A stretch of DNA of 64,000 nucleotides, taken from contig NZ_JAYWTM010000009.1 in the NCBI RefSeq assembly GCF_036016195.1, forward strand, positions 62,001 to 126,000, in the 5' to 3' direction. The translations under genes were made by a program, and so were the position numbers. Under the pieces are notes generated by a model that was not told the origin of the DNA, did not search any database, and saw nothing but the letters and a program-made list of their open reading frames with translations. This stretch comes from Brenneria populi. Lineage in GTDB: Bacteria; Pseudomonadota; Gammaproteobacteria; Enterobacterales; Enterobacteriaceae. This document shows, in pieces, positions 34,529 to 44,600 of the stretch (its first letter is position 1; every line of letters begins with the position of its first letter).

Positions 34529-37500
34529 TTTATTTTCCTTACCGGCTGAATATGCCACACTTCTTTAGTCGTTGGATTATATATCATTTCTAGGCCAGCC
34601 CCTTCGTACTTTAGGAATCCTTCTTTTTTATTTGGATCAGTAGTGACTATTGGTTTACTTTTTAAAATTTCTTCTGCTTGTAAAAATGGAGCCGGACGAC
34701 CACCAATACCCCATAATTTTTCATAATAAACTTCACTAAATTTGAAGTTTTCAGTCATATAATACTTACCATCAAAAGTAATATAGCGGCCGCCTTTTGT
34801 TGCTTCAAGAACTAATCCCATTGATGATAATATGGTAACCGTTTTCTGTAGAGAATCCGTTGAAAAACCACTGTATTTACTTAGTTCTTCAATGAATTGA
34901 TTACGCGCAAAAATCTGGCTGTCGGAAATGCTGTCGCCGGCGGTATAAGTGAACAACTGCTGCATATCATACCCGGCATAAAGCGGATAATTCCCCGTAC
35001 GTTGCCGCTCTTTTTGCACCCAGTAGTTGGCGAGCAGCCCATCCTCCTCGCGCGTGGCCGGGTATTTTTTCATCAGCGCTTCATATTGCTGACGCTCGGC
35101 TGAGGTTAAAGACTCCTGCGCTACGCAATTGACTTTGCGACAGGATGCGGCCAGCAAGCGTTCTTCTTTTGCCTTATCGCCTTTGGCCAGTTCCTTGATT
35201 GCCTGTAGTTCATCAAGATGAAGCTGGCGATTGAAGCGTTCGACAATCTCGCCGGCATTGGCGCCGCTGTTGGCGCCGCTTGCTTTACCGGTCGCTAATG
35301 CGCCGGCAAAGGCGCCGGCGACCCGGCTGATTTGCGCCTGTTGTTCCTGCCAGCCTTCGGTTTTGACCAGGTTGTCATTGATGATAATCCCCGCCAGCTC
35401 CGCCGCCATTGCGCCGGCCGCCGCGCCCTTGCCGTTGCCGCGTCCGATTTCGGCGGCGACGCCGGCGACGACGGCGTGGCTGAGCGCCTTGCCGGGAATC
35501 CCCAATACCTGGCCGTTATCGCCGATCAGATTGGCGCCTTCGGCGTTAATCTGGCCGCCGACATTGGCGAGTAGAGCGGTGGTGAAATTGGCTGTGAAAC
35601 TGCCGCCGTTGATGGCGGTGCCGACACTGGAGCTGATGACCGATTGACCGGCGACGCGCTGGGCGATTTTGCTCCAGCCTTCATTTTTTATCAGCGCGGG
35701 CAGGCGAGCTTTGTCCGGCGAGACGTTGACGTTCATAACCTTGTCGAATCCCGCCAGCGCGCCGCCGATCACCATGGAGGTCGCCAGCGATTTGACGGAA
35801 TTGCTGTTGCCCAGCGCCTGCAGGGTTTTGGACAGATTGCCCTGGTTTTCAACCAGCGCCACGGCGGCCTGCGACGCCAGCGATGACATCCCGGCGGTAA
35901 CGGCGCCGTTGGTGACGGCTCCGCCGCCGACGGCGGCCGTAACATTACCCGCCACCGTCGCCGCCAATGAACTGCCGGCGGTGACCGCCGCCGCCGCGAT
36001 GGCGATCACCGCCGCGACGGCCGGATTCAGGCTCTGGCTCTTGTAATTCCAACTGCTGTAGGCGTCCCTGACTGCGTTCCACTGCACATCGCCGCGCTTG
36101 TCGAGGTCTTTCAACCATTCCGTTCCCGACGCGTTGCCCAGCGCCGCCACCGCATTTTGCAGTATCTTGCCGTTCTGCGTTTTCACATCGGCGCTGATGC
36201 CGCTGGCGGCATCAATGGTCAGCCTGCCGCCGGTGTAAATGCTCGGCAGTTGCCAGGCGTCTTTGGTGTAGCCTTTGTTGGCGTTCTTGATAAAGAACCC
36301 TTTCGAGGTGGTGATGGTCTGCTCGAATGAGGTGTTCTTTACCGCCTTGAAATTGACTTTGCCTTTGGTGCTGGTGAGCCTGGCGTTTTTGCCCGCGTTG
36401 ATCTTGCTGGCTTCATAGGTGCTGTCGTCGCGGCTCAGCAGGTTGATATCGCCGCCGGCGCTAAACTCCGTCACTTTGTTGGCGACGTTATGGCTGGTTT
36501 GCCGAATGGTGGTTTTTTTACCGTACCATTTGCGTTTTGTGGTGGTTTTTTCGTAATGGCTGCTCTCTTCCATCGCCTGGGCATAGAGGAATCCGCCTTT
36601 GGCGGCGGCGTCCAGCGTACCTTTGGCGACCAGTCTGGAAGCCTGGAATAAAATGCTGCCATTGGAGAGCAACGTCAGTATCCCGCCGCTGTTCAGTACA
36701 GCGTTTTGTTGGCTGACGGATTCGCTATATTCTCTATTTCCTTCGCGATAGATATGATTGGCGACCGCGTTGAATGCCATTTTGCCGCCGGAACTCAGCG
36801 TCATATTGCCGCCGGAAGAGAAATCCGTGCCGTTGGCGATAAGCTCGCCATTGGCGGCCAGCGTCAGGTTTTTGCCCGCGTAGATTTTGGCGATAACGTT
36901 GCGGTCGTCTTTGTTGTTATCGTTATTGTTATCAATGGCGGAGTAAGGGGTCGCCGGTAATTGCAGGCTATTGCCCGCCAGCAGCGTGGCGCTGCCGTTG
37001 GCGGATAAATTGGCGGAGCGGGCCAGTATATCTTTACCGCTGGAGATCGCTAATTGATTCCCGGCGTGGATATTGCTGCTAAGTTCCGCCTGTCTTGAAT
37101 TAACGAATAGCGATTCAGGTATGGCATTGAATACCCTGGGGTTTAAATTGATATCGGTGGCTGCCGCCAGGCTGATGTCTTTGACCGCGTTAAGGGTAAC
37201 GCCGGCGATATCCATCGCTTTCCCGGCATTTAATGTGATGCTGCCCGTGGTATTTAGACGGCCCAGTAAGTTAAAGGTATCGTTAAACGCTTTCTGTTTT
37301 TCTGCGTCGGTAGGGGTAATGCCCGAGCGTTGCTGATTTAGATATGCATCATCATTTTTAATTATCAGGTTATCGCCGGCCAGCAGCGCGGCGTTCTGGT
37401 TTTTCCCGATATTGACGCCGTTTAGGGTGAGATCTTTGCCTGCCTGAAGGGCTAAGTTTCCGGCGGCGTTTAACGTGCTGAGCTGACGCGTTCCGTCTGC

Positions 37501-39579
37501 GGCATAATGCCGGATAGTATTGTCCGAATAGACGCTGATATTGCCTTCACGACTGGTCAGGCTGATGTCTTTGCCTATGAAACTATTCTGTTTAGCGTCA
37601 ATCGCATTGGCGGCAAGCAATGAAAGGTTATTTCCTGCTTTTAATGTCCCGTTATTTAGCGTGATGTTTTCTTCGGCGACAAGCGTTAAATCGCCTGTCG
37701 CATTGATCGCCTCTTTACTATTAATGTTTTTTGCATGTAATACGATATTTTTAGCATCAAAAACATTTGTCTGTGGTGAGGTGTTCGTTATTTCACCGTA
37801 CTCTTTTCCCTTTGTTGGTATTATTGAATCGATATTTATGTTTTCTTTTAAATCCAATACGATATTATTCCCTGCAACAATGCCGGCACTAACTAATCCA
37901 GTGCTTTTCCAACTGTATTTTGTTCCTGTTTTCTTCCATTCCGATGATCGTTTTGTATAATAATTTGTCTTTTGTTGATATTGACCTTTTTTACCATCAA
38001 CGGAAACATAATTATTTTCCTCGCCGGAAAGATAGCTGTTATTTTTAAAAGATAACCCGGTTATTATTGTGTCTTTGGCGGATTTTATTGTGCTGGCGGT
38101 GTTTTCTACAGCGTTGCTATTTATATAAATATTCTTGCCGGAATGAATGAGCCCGCCCGGCGATGTCGTCACTGGGGAAATTAACGTGCGTTTATTATTG
38201 ATTACCGGATTCTTTAATAAATCCACATGGCCAAACCATTTCTTTAGATCGGGATCGCTAAATGTGGCTTGCATAACGAACGCTTTCATCGGCCAACCGG
38301 GTAATGGGATGGGGATAAGATCAAAGCCGACGTCACTGTCGATAGACGTTGAATCAGGTTCAACATTTTTTTCCTGTATAATTAATTTGTCCCGTACATT
38401 CGCCAACTGCTCCGTCCGAATCACCAAATCCCCGGAATTGGTTTTTATCGTCCCGGAACGGTTTTCGACCTTAACGCTTTTATTCCCCTGCGCATCTTTC
38501 TGTATCCACATCGAATGATTGGCGTGCATGACGGCCTGGTTGCCGACGTTGCGCACCGTATCGCCGAATATCCGCATATCCCCATTGGAGACAATACTGC
38601 CGTTATTGTTCAGCGCGGCGCTCGCCAATGTCATATCACGCCCGCTGCGCAGGTTAATTCCGGCAGCGACATTTGTTTCTCTGGCGCTCAGGTTCAAATC
38701 AGTTTTGGCATTGGTGTGACCGAGCTGAATTTTACCGTTGGCGCTCAGCGTGATGTCTTGCTGTGTGCTGGTTAAGTTATTGAGATTGGCGCCCACGCCG
38801 TCTTCGGTGGCGACCAGCCGGATACGTTCGGCGTACATGCCGCCCAGCGCTTTGGTGTCCACCGCCAGCGTCGGTTTGGCGCCTTCCCCGGCGATAGGCG
38901 TAACCGCGCCGCTTTTAAAATCGACCCGGTTGGCTCCCTGCGTCAGCGTCAGTTTTTTGGCGTTAATCTTGCCGTTTAGTTCGGCGGCGCGGCTGAGGAT
39001 ATCGACATACTCGGTTGTCGCGCCATCCAGTCCTTTGCCGCCGATGGTGATGGCGCCTTTTTTAATCTCCAGCGCGTCGAGCGCGCCCTGTTTATCCAGC
39101 AACGGCCTGCCGGTGGTCAGCGTGACGGCCGGCGTGTTGATAAATCCGCAGCCGTCGCAGGTGATGCCGTTGGGGTTGGCGATCAGCACGTTGGCTTTGT
39201 TGCCGAACGTCTCCAGTTTGCCTTGCAGGTCCGAGCGGCCGCCGCCGGTCACCTCGTTGATAATCAGCCCGGCGGCTTTGCCTTTGAGATTCGGGTTGGC
39301 GCCCAGTTGACCGGCCAACTGCGATTTTCCCGCCGCCGTGGCGTTGTTCAGCACCGCGCCCGGCGCGCCGACGTTGAAGTCCTTGTAACTGTTGTGGGAA
39401 ACCCCGGCGGCGTTCGGCGTAGCGATATTGACCACTGGCACGTTGCCCGGTTTTACCTGGGTGTTGCCGTTGGCGGCGTTGATGCCGGCGGCGAAGGCCG
39501 GGTGCAGCGGCTGTACGGCGGTCAGATATATCAGCAGGTAGCTGAAACCGCGCGTGGCGCGGTTATTGAATTTTTCCAT
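34525..39579 (-). CDS. cdiA: CdiA contact-dependent inhibition toxin / filamentous haemagglutinin
   Basis: This 1684-residue two-partner-secretion effector is short for the family. The N-terminal signal region (RGFSYLLIYLTAVQPLHPAFA) precedes a TPS domain (about residues 35-190) with NPNGITCDGCGF. FHA-type beta-helix repeats fill about residues 250-1150 (LNLSARETNVAAGINLRSG). A pre-toxin region with Ala/Gly-rich hydrophobic stretches follows (about 1190-1450). I see no VENN motif; IVERFNRQLHLDEL marks the boundary instead. The variable tail ends LKYEGAGLEMIYNPTTKEVWHIQP; its activity is not recognised. It has a good ribosome site (AAGGAAAG) and lies 36 bases after cdiB. GC drops over the last 400 bases, consistent with an exchanged toxin tail. 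Confidence 0.9.
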   Translation of the reverse strand: MEKFNNRATRGFSYLLIYLTAVQPLHPAFAAGINAANGNTQVKPGNVPVVNIATPNAAGVSHNSYKDFNVGAPGAVLNNATAAGKSQLAGQLGANPNLKGKAAGLIINEVTGGGRSDLQGKLETFGNKANVLIANPNGITCDGCGFINTPAVTLTTGRPLLDKQGALDALEIKKGAITIGGKGLDGATTEYVDILSRAAELNGKINAKKLTLTQGANRVDFKSGAVTPIAGEGAKPTLAVDTKALGGMYAERIRLVATEDGVGANLNNLTSTQQDITLSANGKIQLGHTNAKTDLNLSARETNVAAGINLRSGRDMTLASAALNNNGSIVSNGDMRIFGDTVRNVGNQAVMHANHSMWIQKDAQGNKSVKVENRSGTIKTNSGDLVIRTEQLANVRDKLIIQEKNVEPDSTSIDSDVGFDLIPIPLPGWPMKAFVMQATFSDPDLKKWFGHVDLLKNPVINNKRTLISPVTTSPGGLIHSGKNIYINSNAVENTASTIKSAKDTIITGLSFKNNSYLSGEENNYVSVDGKKGQYQQKTNYYTKRSSEWKKTGTKYSWKSTGLVSAGIVAGNNIVLDLKENINIDSIIPTKGKEYGEITNTSPQTNVFDAKNIVLHAKNINSKEAINATGDLTLVAEENITLNNGTLKAGNNLSLLAANAIDAKQNSFIGKDISLTSREGNISVYSDNTIRHYAADGTRQLSTLNAAGNLALQAGKDLTLNGVNIGKNQNAALLAGDNLIIKNDDAYLNQQRSGITPTDAEKQKAFNDTFNLLGRLNTTGSITLNAGKAMDIAGVTLNAVKDISLAAATDINLNPRVFNAIPESLFVNSRQAELSSNIHAGNQLAISSGKDILARSANLSANGSATLLAGNSLQLPATPYSAIDNNNDNNKDDRNVIAKIYAGKNLTLAANGELIANGTDFSSGGNMTLSSGGKMAFNAVANHIYREGNREYSESVSQQNAVLNSGGILTLLSNGSILFQASRLVAKGTLDAAAKGGFLYAQAMEESSHYEKTTTKRKWYGKKTTIRQTSHNVANKVTEFSAGGDINLLSRDDSTYEASKINAGKNARLTSTKGKVNFKAVKNTSFEQTITTSKGFFIKNANKGYTKDAWQLPSIYTGGRLTIDAASGISADVKTQNGKILQNAVAALGNASGTEWLKDLDKRGDVQWNAVRDAYSSWNYKSQSLNPAVAAVIAIAAAAVTAGSSLAATVAGNVTAAVGGGAVTNGAVTAGMSSLASQAAVALVENQGNLSKTLQALGNSNSVKSLATSMVIGGALAGFDKVMNVNVSPDKARLPALIKNEGWSKIAQRVAGQSVISSSVGTAINGGSFTANFTTALLANVGGQINAEGANLIGDNGQVLGIPGKALSHAVVAGVAAEIGRGNGKGAAAGAMAAELAGIIINDNLVKTEGWQEQQAQISRVAGAFAGALATGKASGANSGANAGEIVERFNRQLHLDELQAIKELAKGDKAKEERLLAASCRKVNCVAQESLTSAERQQYEALMKKYPATREEDGLLANYWVQKERQRTGNYPLYAGYDMQQLFTYTAGDSISDSQIFARNQFIEELSKYSGFSTDSLQKTVTILSSMGLVLEATKGGRYITFDGKYYMTENFKFSEVYYEKLWGIGGRPAPFLQAEEILKSKPIVTTDPNKKEGFLKYEGAGLEMIYNPTTKEVWHIQPVRKIK
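35488..35610. repeat. 123-bp cdiA pre-toxin repeat, expressed copy
   Basis: This is the resident counterpart of 32475-32597. It encodes FTTALLANVGGQINAEGAN through VLGIPGK in cdiA, upstream of the variable toxin tail. Confidence 0.85.
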
Positions 39580-39615
39580 GTAACTTTCCTTGCTTTCCTT
39601 TTTGCTGTGTTTGAC

Positions 39616-41289
39616 TCAACGAAAAAAAGCGCTGACCGGCAGGTTGACCTGCCAGTAAACCGCGGCGTTATCCGGGTGCAGTTCATGTGGAAAATGCAGC
39701 GGAACGCCGAGCGAAATGGCTTGGTTGATCCGGCGGGAGGCGGCGGACAGCCCCAGCGCGGCGCCGGTCATATTGCCGCCGTCCGCCTGGCCGGTTTGGC
39801 CCGCTATCCAGCCGCTGTCCAGCGCGGCGGTTAATGACAAATCACCCAGCAGCGGCAAGGTGGCGAAAGACCAGTTCAGTTCGTTACGCCAGTAAAGGCC
39901 GCGGTTGCCGGTCAGCGTCTGTTCTTTAAAGCCCCGTACTGAATATTCGCCGCCCAGCGAGATACGTTCGCCGGCATACAGGTTGTCCGGCGTGGTTTGT
40001 CCGTAGGCGGAAGCGAGGAAATAGAGCGAGGGGGCCAGCGGATAGAAATAGCTGGCGCTGAGTGCCAATTTGCGGAACTCGGCGCGCGGCAGTTCGCCGG
40101 CGTCGTTGGTCGCGCTCCAGGCGCGTAATCCGCGGCTGAGTACCGGATTAAAAGTGAAATAACCGCCTGCCAGCGAGGCGCTGTAGTTCAGGCCCACGCT
40201 GGCGCTGCTCAATGTCGGGCTGTTTACGCCAAGACGTTCTCCCGCCAGTCGATTTTCGGTGCGGCGGCGGTTCAATGCCCCTTCCAGCGCCAGTTTTTGT
40301 TTTCCGTCGCGGTACAGCGTGTTGTTGATGCTTAATCGGTGGGCAGCGCTTTGGCCCGTATAAGGGTACGCGTTATTCCCGATGGGAATCGGTTGAAAGA
40401 AGTCGTTCCAGGCGTACTGATAAGCCAGCGTCCAGTAGCCATAAGGCAGCGACAGGCCGCCGGATAGCGCGCGGCTGCCGTAACGGTGGCTGAACGCGCC
40501 GTCCCGGCCGGCCGTCAGCCACCAGCGATCGGCCAGACGCAGCGGGTTGTCGAGCGCCAGGCTGGCGGAAAGCTGTTCCCGGCCGGTGCTTTTCTGCCCG
40601 CTGTTGTCGGCGGCGATGGAAAATTCAACCGGCAACGTATGGGGCGCGCGTTTCAGTACCGCGATAGCGCTCCCCGGCTGTTTCCCCGGTTGAATATCGA
40701 TAGTGATTTGTTGAGAAGGCAGGCGATTGAGCTGCTCCATACCTTGTTCTAAATCACGTAAGTTGAGGATACGTCCGGTCAAACCGGGAAACGCCATATC
40801 TAATGCCGGCGGCGTTTCCCCGTCTAATTCGATGGCCTCCAGCGTACCTTCGCTGACGCTGATGGTCAGCGTACCGCCGGCGAGATCCTGTTCCTGCAAA
40901 TAGGCGCGGCTGGTGATATAGCCGTGGGTAAGGTAGTGATTGGTGGTTTCCCGCACCGCATGATTAATATCCGTCAGATTCAGACAGCGGTTTTGATAGC
41001 GCCGGCGTAAATCGGCTTTATCGCCGGCGGGCAGATGTGTCGCGTCGCTAAAGGCTAAGTGATGAACGGGGAAGCAGGGGCCATCGGCCGTCGTCGCCGT
41101 CGTCGCGGGAATATTCAGATCGGCGGCGTTTTCCAGCGATTCGCGCTGCTGGCGGGCCTGCTCAAGCAACGCTTTTTGCCGCTGTTCCAAGGTGTCCCGA
41201 TCCGCCGGGGTGACGTCATCTATCGCCAGAGATGGAGGGACAACGAAGAACAGCAAGAGGAGGGCTAAAAATGCGCAATACTTACACAA
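39616..41289 (-). CDS. cdiB: CdiB/ShlB-type two-partner secretion transporter
   Basis: CdiB is the outer-membrane pore that exports CdiA. The 557 residues comprise a signal sequence (ending PPSLA), a helical linker, two POTRA domains (about residues 75-230; QNRCLNLTDINHAV, TSRAYLQEQDLAGGTLTISVSEG) and a C-terminal beta-barrel with the VRGF motif (GGEYSVRGFKEQ) and terminal FFR. There is no ATG: the frame opens after a TAA and the best start is TTG at 41289, with AAGGA about 11 bases upstream, so the exact start is uncertain. It heads cdiB-cdiA-cdiI. Confidence 0.92.
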   Translation of the reverse strand: MCKYCAFLALLLLFFVVPPSLAIDDVTPADRDTLEQRQKALLEQARQQRESLENAADLNIPATTATTADGPCFPVHHLAFSDATHLPAGDKADLRRRYQNRCLNLTDINHAVRETTNHYLTHGYITSRAYLQEQDLAGGTLTISVSEGTLEAIELDGETPPALDMAFPGLTGRILNLRDLEQGMEQLNRLPSQQITIDIQPGKQPGSAIAVLKRAPHTLPVEFSIAADNSGQKSTGREQLSASLALDNPLRLADRWWLTAGRDGAFSHRYGSRALSGGLSLPYGYWTLAYQYAWNDFFQPIPIGNNAYPYTGQSAAHRLSINNTLYRDGKQKLALEGALNRRRTENRLAGERLGVNSPTLSSASVGLNYSASLAGGYFTFNPVLSRGLRAWSATNDAGELPRAEFRKLALSASYFYPLAPSLYFLASAYGQTTPDNLYAGERISLGGEYSVRGFKEQTLTGNRGLYWRNELNWSFATLPLLGDLSLTAALDSGWIAGQTGQADGGNMTGAALGLSAASRRINQAISLGVPLHFPHELHPDNAAVYWQVNLPVSAFFR

Positions 41290-41612
41290 AACAAACGCAA
41301 TCCTTACGTTAATTTACATTTCGGCGCATTCTACCTAAAGCGAACCTCATTGCTATTAAAAATCATACGGTTAGTAAAATTTAACATAATGATCTTTAAA
41401 TCATAGGATTTTTGATGATAACGCTCTTTATTTTTAGCTAACTGGCTGGAAAATCAGTAGATATGACGATGGTTGACATCTGTATGCATATTTATCAAAT
41501 GGTTATCATATTTAATGTTTAACCGACGAGAGAGAAATTCTGTGGCGCTGTCTATAAAGGGGGCGGCTATAGACCTTTTTTCGCCCCAGTCGGGGCTCCC
41601 TTGTGCAGGAAA
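41290..41612 (-). promoter_or_regulatory. AT-rich region upstream of cdiB
   Basis: This non-coding stretch between cdiB and the end of bcsC is strongly AT-rich, as expected for an H-NS-silenced island promoter. I see no ORF or clear operator. A TAGAAT on the minus strand shortly before cdiB could be a -10, without an obvious -35. Confidence 0.35.
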
Positions 41613-41642
41613 CCCCGCCGGCGGCGTTTTCCGCCGGGCGGG
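41613..41642 (-). terminator. Hairpin after bcsC
   Basis: CCCCGCCGGCGG pairs with CCGCCGGGCGGG (one bulge) around CGTTTT. On the minus strand it is followed by TTTCC. It lies just after the bcsC stop and is probably a weak terminator. Confidence 0.5.
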
Positions 41643-41648
41643 ATAGCG

Positions 41649-44600
41649 TTATTTAAAATCGGCGTAGGGCGTCAGCGGCTGGGGCGGGCTGTCGAGATCG
41701 CCCTGCCAGCCGGACGCGGAGTAGCGCAGATAAATCATTCCGTGGCTGGGGGTATAGTCTTTCGCCTGTTGAATATCGACGCCGACGCCCAGCGTCCAGT
41801 GCGAACTCAGCCGCCGTTCGATGGCCGCCTGCACGGTATAACCAATGCCGTGGCTGCCGCCGCCCGGGTCGACGGGGTCCGGGCTGCCGAGCGCGCCCGA
41901 GAGCGGATAACGCCGCTGGCTTTTGGTGGAGGAGCGCGACCAGGACACGGAACCGCCCAGCTCCCACGACCAGTTTTCCGTGCGCTGGCGGTAGTTGACC
42001 GGCACGCCCACGGAGAAGTAGCGTTGCGGACTGTAGTAACCGCCCTGCCCGAATGAGTAGCCGCTCAGATCCTTTTGATAGTGCATCCACATATTGTTGA
42101 GGCCGACGGTAACCCGCCGGTTATCCTGGTTGACGATTTTATAGTAGTAGCCCCCCATCGCGCGGATGCGGTAGTTATCGGCCACATTTTTTCCGCTAAG
42201 CTGGTGGGCGCTGAAATTGCTCCAGACGCCGTGCTCTTGGCCGCGATCGTAACTGAGCCCCAGCGCGGCGCCGTTTGCCCGTACGCCGCCCCAGGTAATG
42301 CCGGGATGATTGGCGTCCTCCTTGGCGTTGACGGTCAGCGGGTGTTTGACGCCGCCGAAAGCCAGCAATGAGCTGGAAATAGGGCGGCGCGAGGCGGTGG
42401 CGGTCCAGCCGATATTCCGCCATTTATCGCTGTAGCTGACGCCGCCGACGATATCGACCACCTCAAAACCGATCGGCGTGGTGCCGACGTCCGCTTCCCA
42501 GCGGTCGTTTTTCCAGCCTGCGGCGACGCTGGTGCCCGTGGCCCGCTGCGGGCTGCGTCCGCGGCAGAGTAAATCGGCGCAGGCGCCGAATCGCGCATCA
42601 TTGACGCCGTTCTTGTTAAGCGCGAACGAACCGGCGTTCATCCGAATGGTGTCGGTGCGGAAAAACGCGCGCCCGTTATGCCAGGGCATATCCACCTGCA
42701 GCATGGTGTCGTGCGCCTTCAGGTCGGAGATGCCCGGGGTGCCGCTGGATTGCCAGTAATCGTGGTCGAGCGTGACGTTGATATCCTGCTGGCGATAGGT
42801 CTCCGCGGCTTCGGCGCGAACGCTGCGTTGCAGCCAGTTATCCGCGGGGTTGTTGCGCGTCAGTCTGGTGTAGGCGTCGTTATCCAGCGGCAATGCCGGC
42901 GCGATGCCGCTGGACGCCATCGCCTGGCGGTAGTCCTGCTGCGCCTGAAGCGGCCGTAAACGCCAGCGCTCAAACCGGGCGGCGTCGCGGTAAACCAGCG
43001 CCTGGTTCTGTCCGGGCGCCTCTTGGCGCGCGTCGATTCTCAGGCGCTGAAACAGCGTCTCCGCCTGTTCCGTGTCGCCGAGCGCCAGCCAGGCGTTGGC
43101 GATCCTGCGCCGGTCGTTCAGCGAGTTATCCGTTTTACCCGCCTGCGCGGCGGGTTGCCGCAAGCGCTGGCGGGCTTCATCCAGCCTTCCCTGCGCGATA
43201 AAGGCTTCGACTTCGCCCAGGCGCGCATCGGCATTTTGCGGCTCCCGCGCGTTTACTCGCTGGTAGGCCGCCAGCGCGTCGTCGTATTCGCCGCGCGCCA
43301 GCGCCCAGTCTGCCAGTTCCAGATCGATGCGCGGGTCGGCCGGCAACCCGCGCAGATAGGCGACCGCGCCGGGCTCATCGCCGGCATCGCGCATAGCCTG
43401 CGCCTGAGCCAGCGCCTGCTGTAGCGTCAGACGCTGCGCGAGCTCCCGCATGTTGCCGTTCCACTGTCCGGCTGGCAGCGTATTAAGGTATGCCAGCGCC
43501 TGCGCGTCGCGATCGGTCGAGGAGAGGTACAGCGCGTACGCATAGCTTTTCTCGGCATCGGCGGGGAGCTGGGCGGCCATACCTTGCAATAGGCTATCCG
43601 CCTGCTCGGTTTGTCCGAGACGGCGCAGGGTCAGGGCATAGCGATAGGCCATCCAGATATCGTCAGGATCCAGCTGCCGCGCCTGGCTATATTGGTCGGC
43701 GGCCTGCGCCCACTGCTGCCGTTCGAAAAACTGGTCCGCCCGCTGTTTGATAATATCGCGTTGCAAAGCGTTGAGCGTTTCACGCAGCCTATTTTGCTGG
43801 CCGCGCGGCAGGCCGTTGATATAGGCCAGCGCGTTCTCCGGCGATTGGCGCAGATGGATGTTGACCAGTCCCCGCAGCGCGCTGGCGTTGTTGGGCGCCA
43901 GACGCAAAGCCTGCCGATAGGCCGTTTCGGCGGCCGCGTCGTTCTTGGCGGCGACGGCGACGTCCCCCAGGCCGATAAGGGCGAAAGCATCGGTGCTATT
44001 CCATTGCCGCGCCTGGTTGTATTTCAACTGGGCCAGCATCAGGTTGTTGGCTTTTAACGCCCGATCGCCTTCGTTGAGTATCTGCCAGTAACGGGTGCTT
44101 TTTATCAGCGTTTCCCATTTCTCCGCGTTAAGGCGATTAACATCGGCCTTTAGCGCCAGCTGAAACTGGCTTAACGCTTTTTCCCGATCGCCGGCCCGCA
44201 GATAGGCGACGCCGATGGCGCCGATGAGTTCCGGGTCGTTTGGCGCGGCGGCCAGGGCTTTGTTTAACTCGCTGATAACGGCGCCGCCGCTATCGCCCCT
44301 GCCGATTTTATTCAGTCCGCTGAGCCGCGCCTGATAAGCCGGGTCGGCCAGCATGGCGAGCTGTTGGTTCAGCATTCTGCGCCCGGCTTCCGCCTGATTG
44401 CCTTCTCCGAATACCGTCATATAGCGTTTTAACGATTCGAGGCTTTGCGGCGTGACGTCCATTCTGCCGACGATCTCCAGCCACAGCGAGGATGCCGGGC
44501 CGACGCCGGCAGGATCCGTCGCCAGCTGCTGCAGCACCCCGTAGGCCTGTTCGTTACGGTGCTGGCTGAATAGCAGACGCGCCAGCATGACGCGCAGCGA

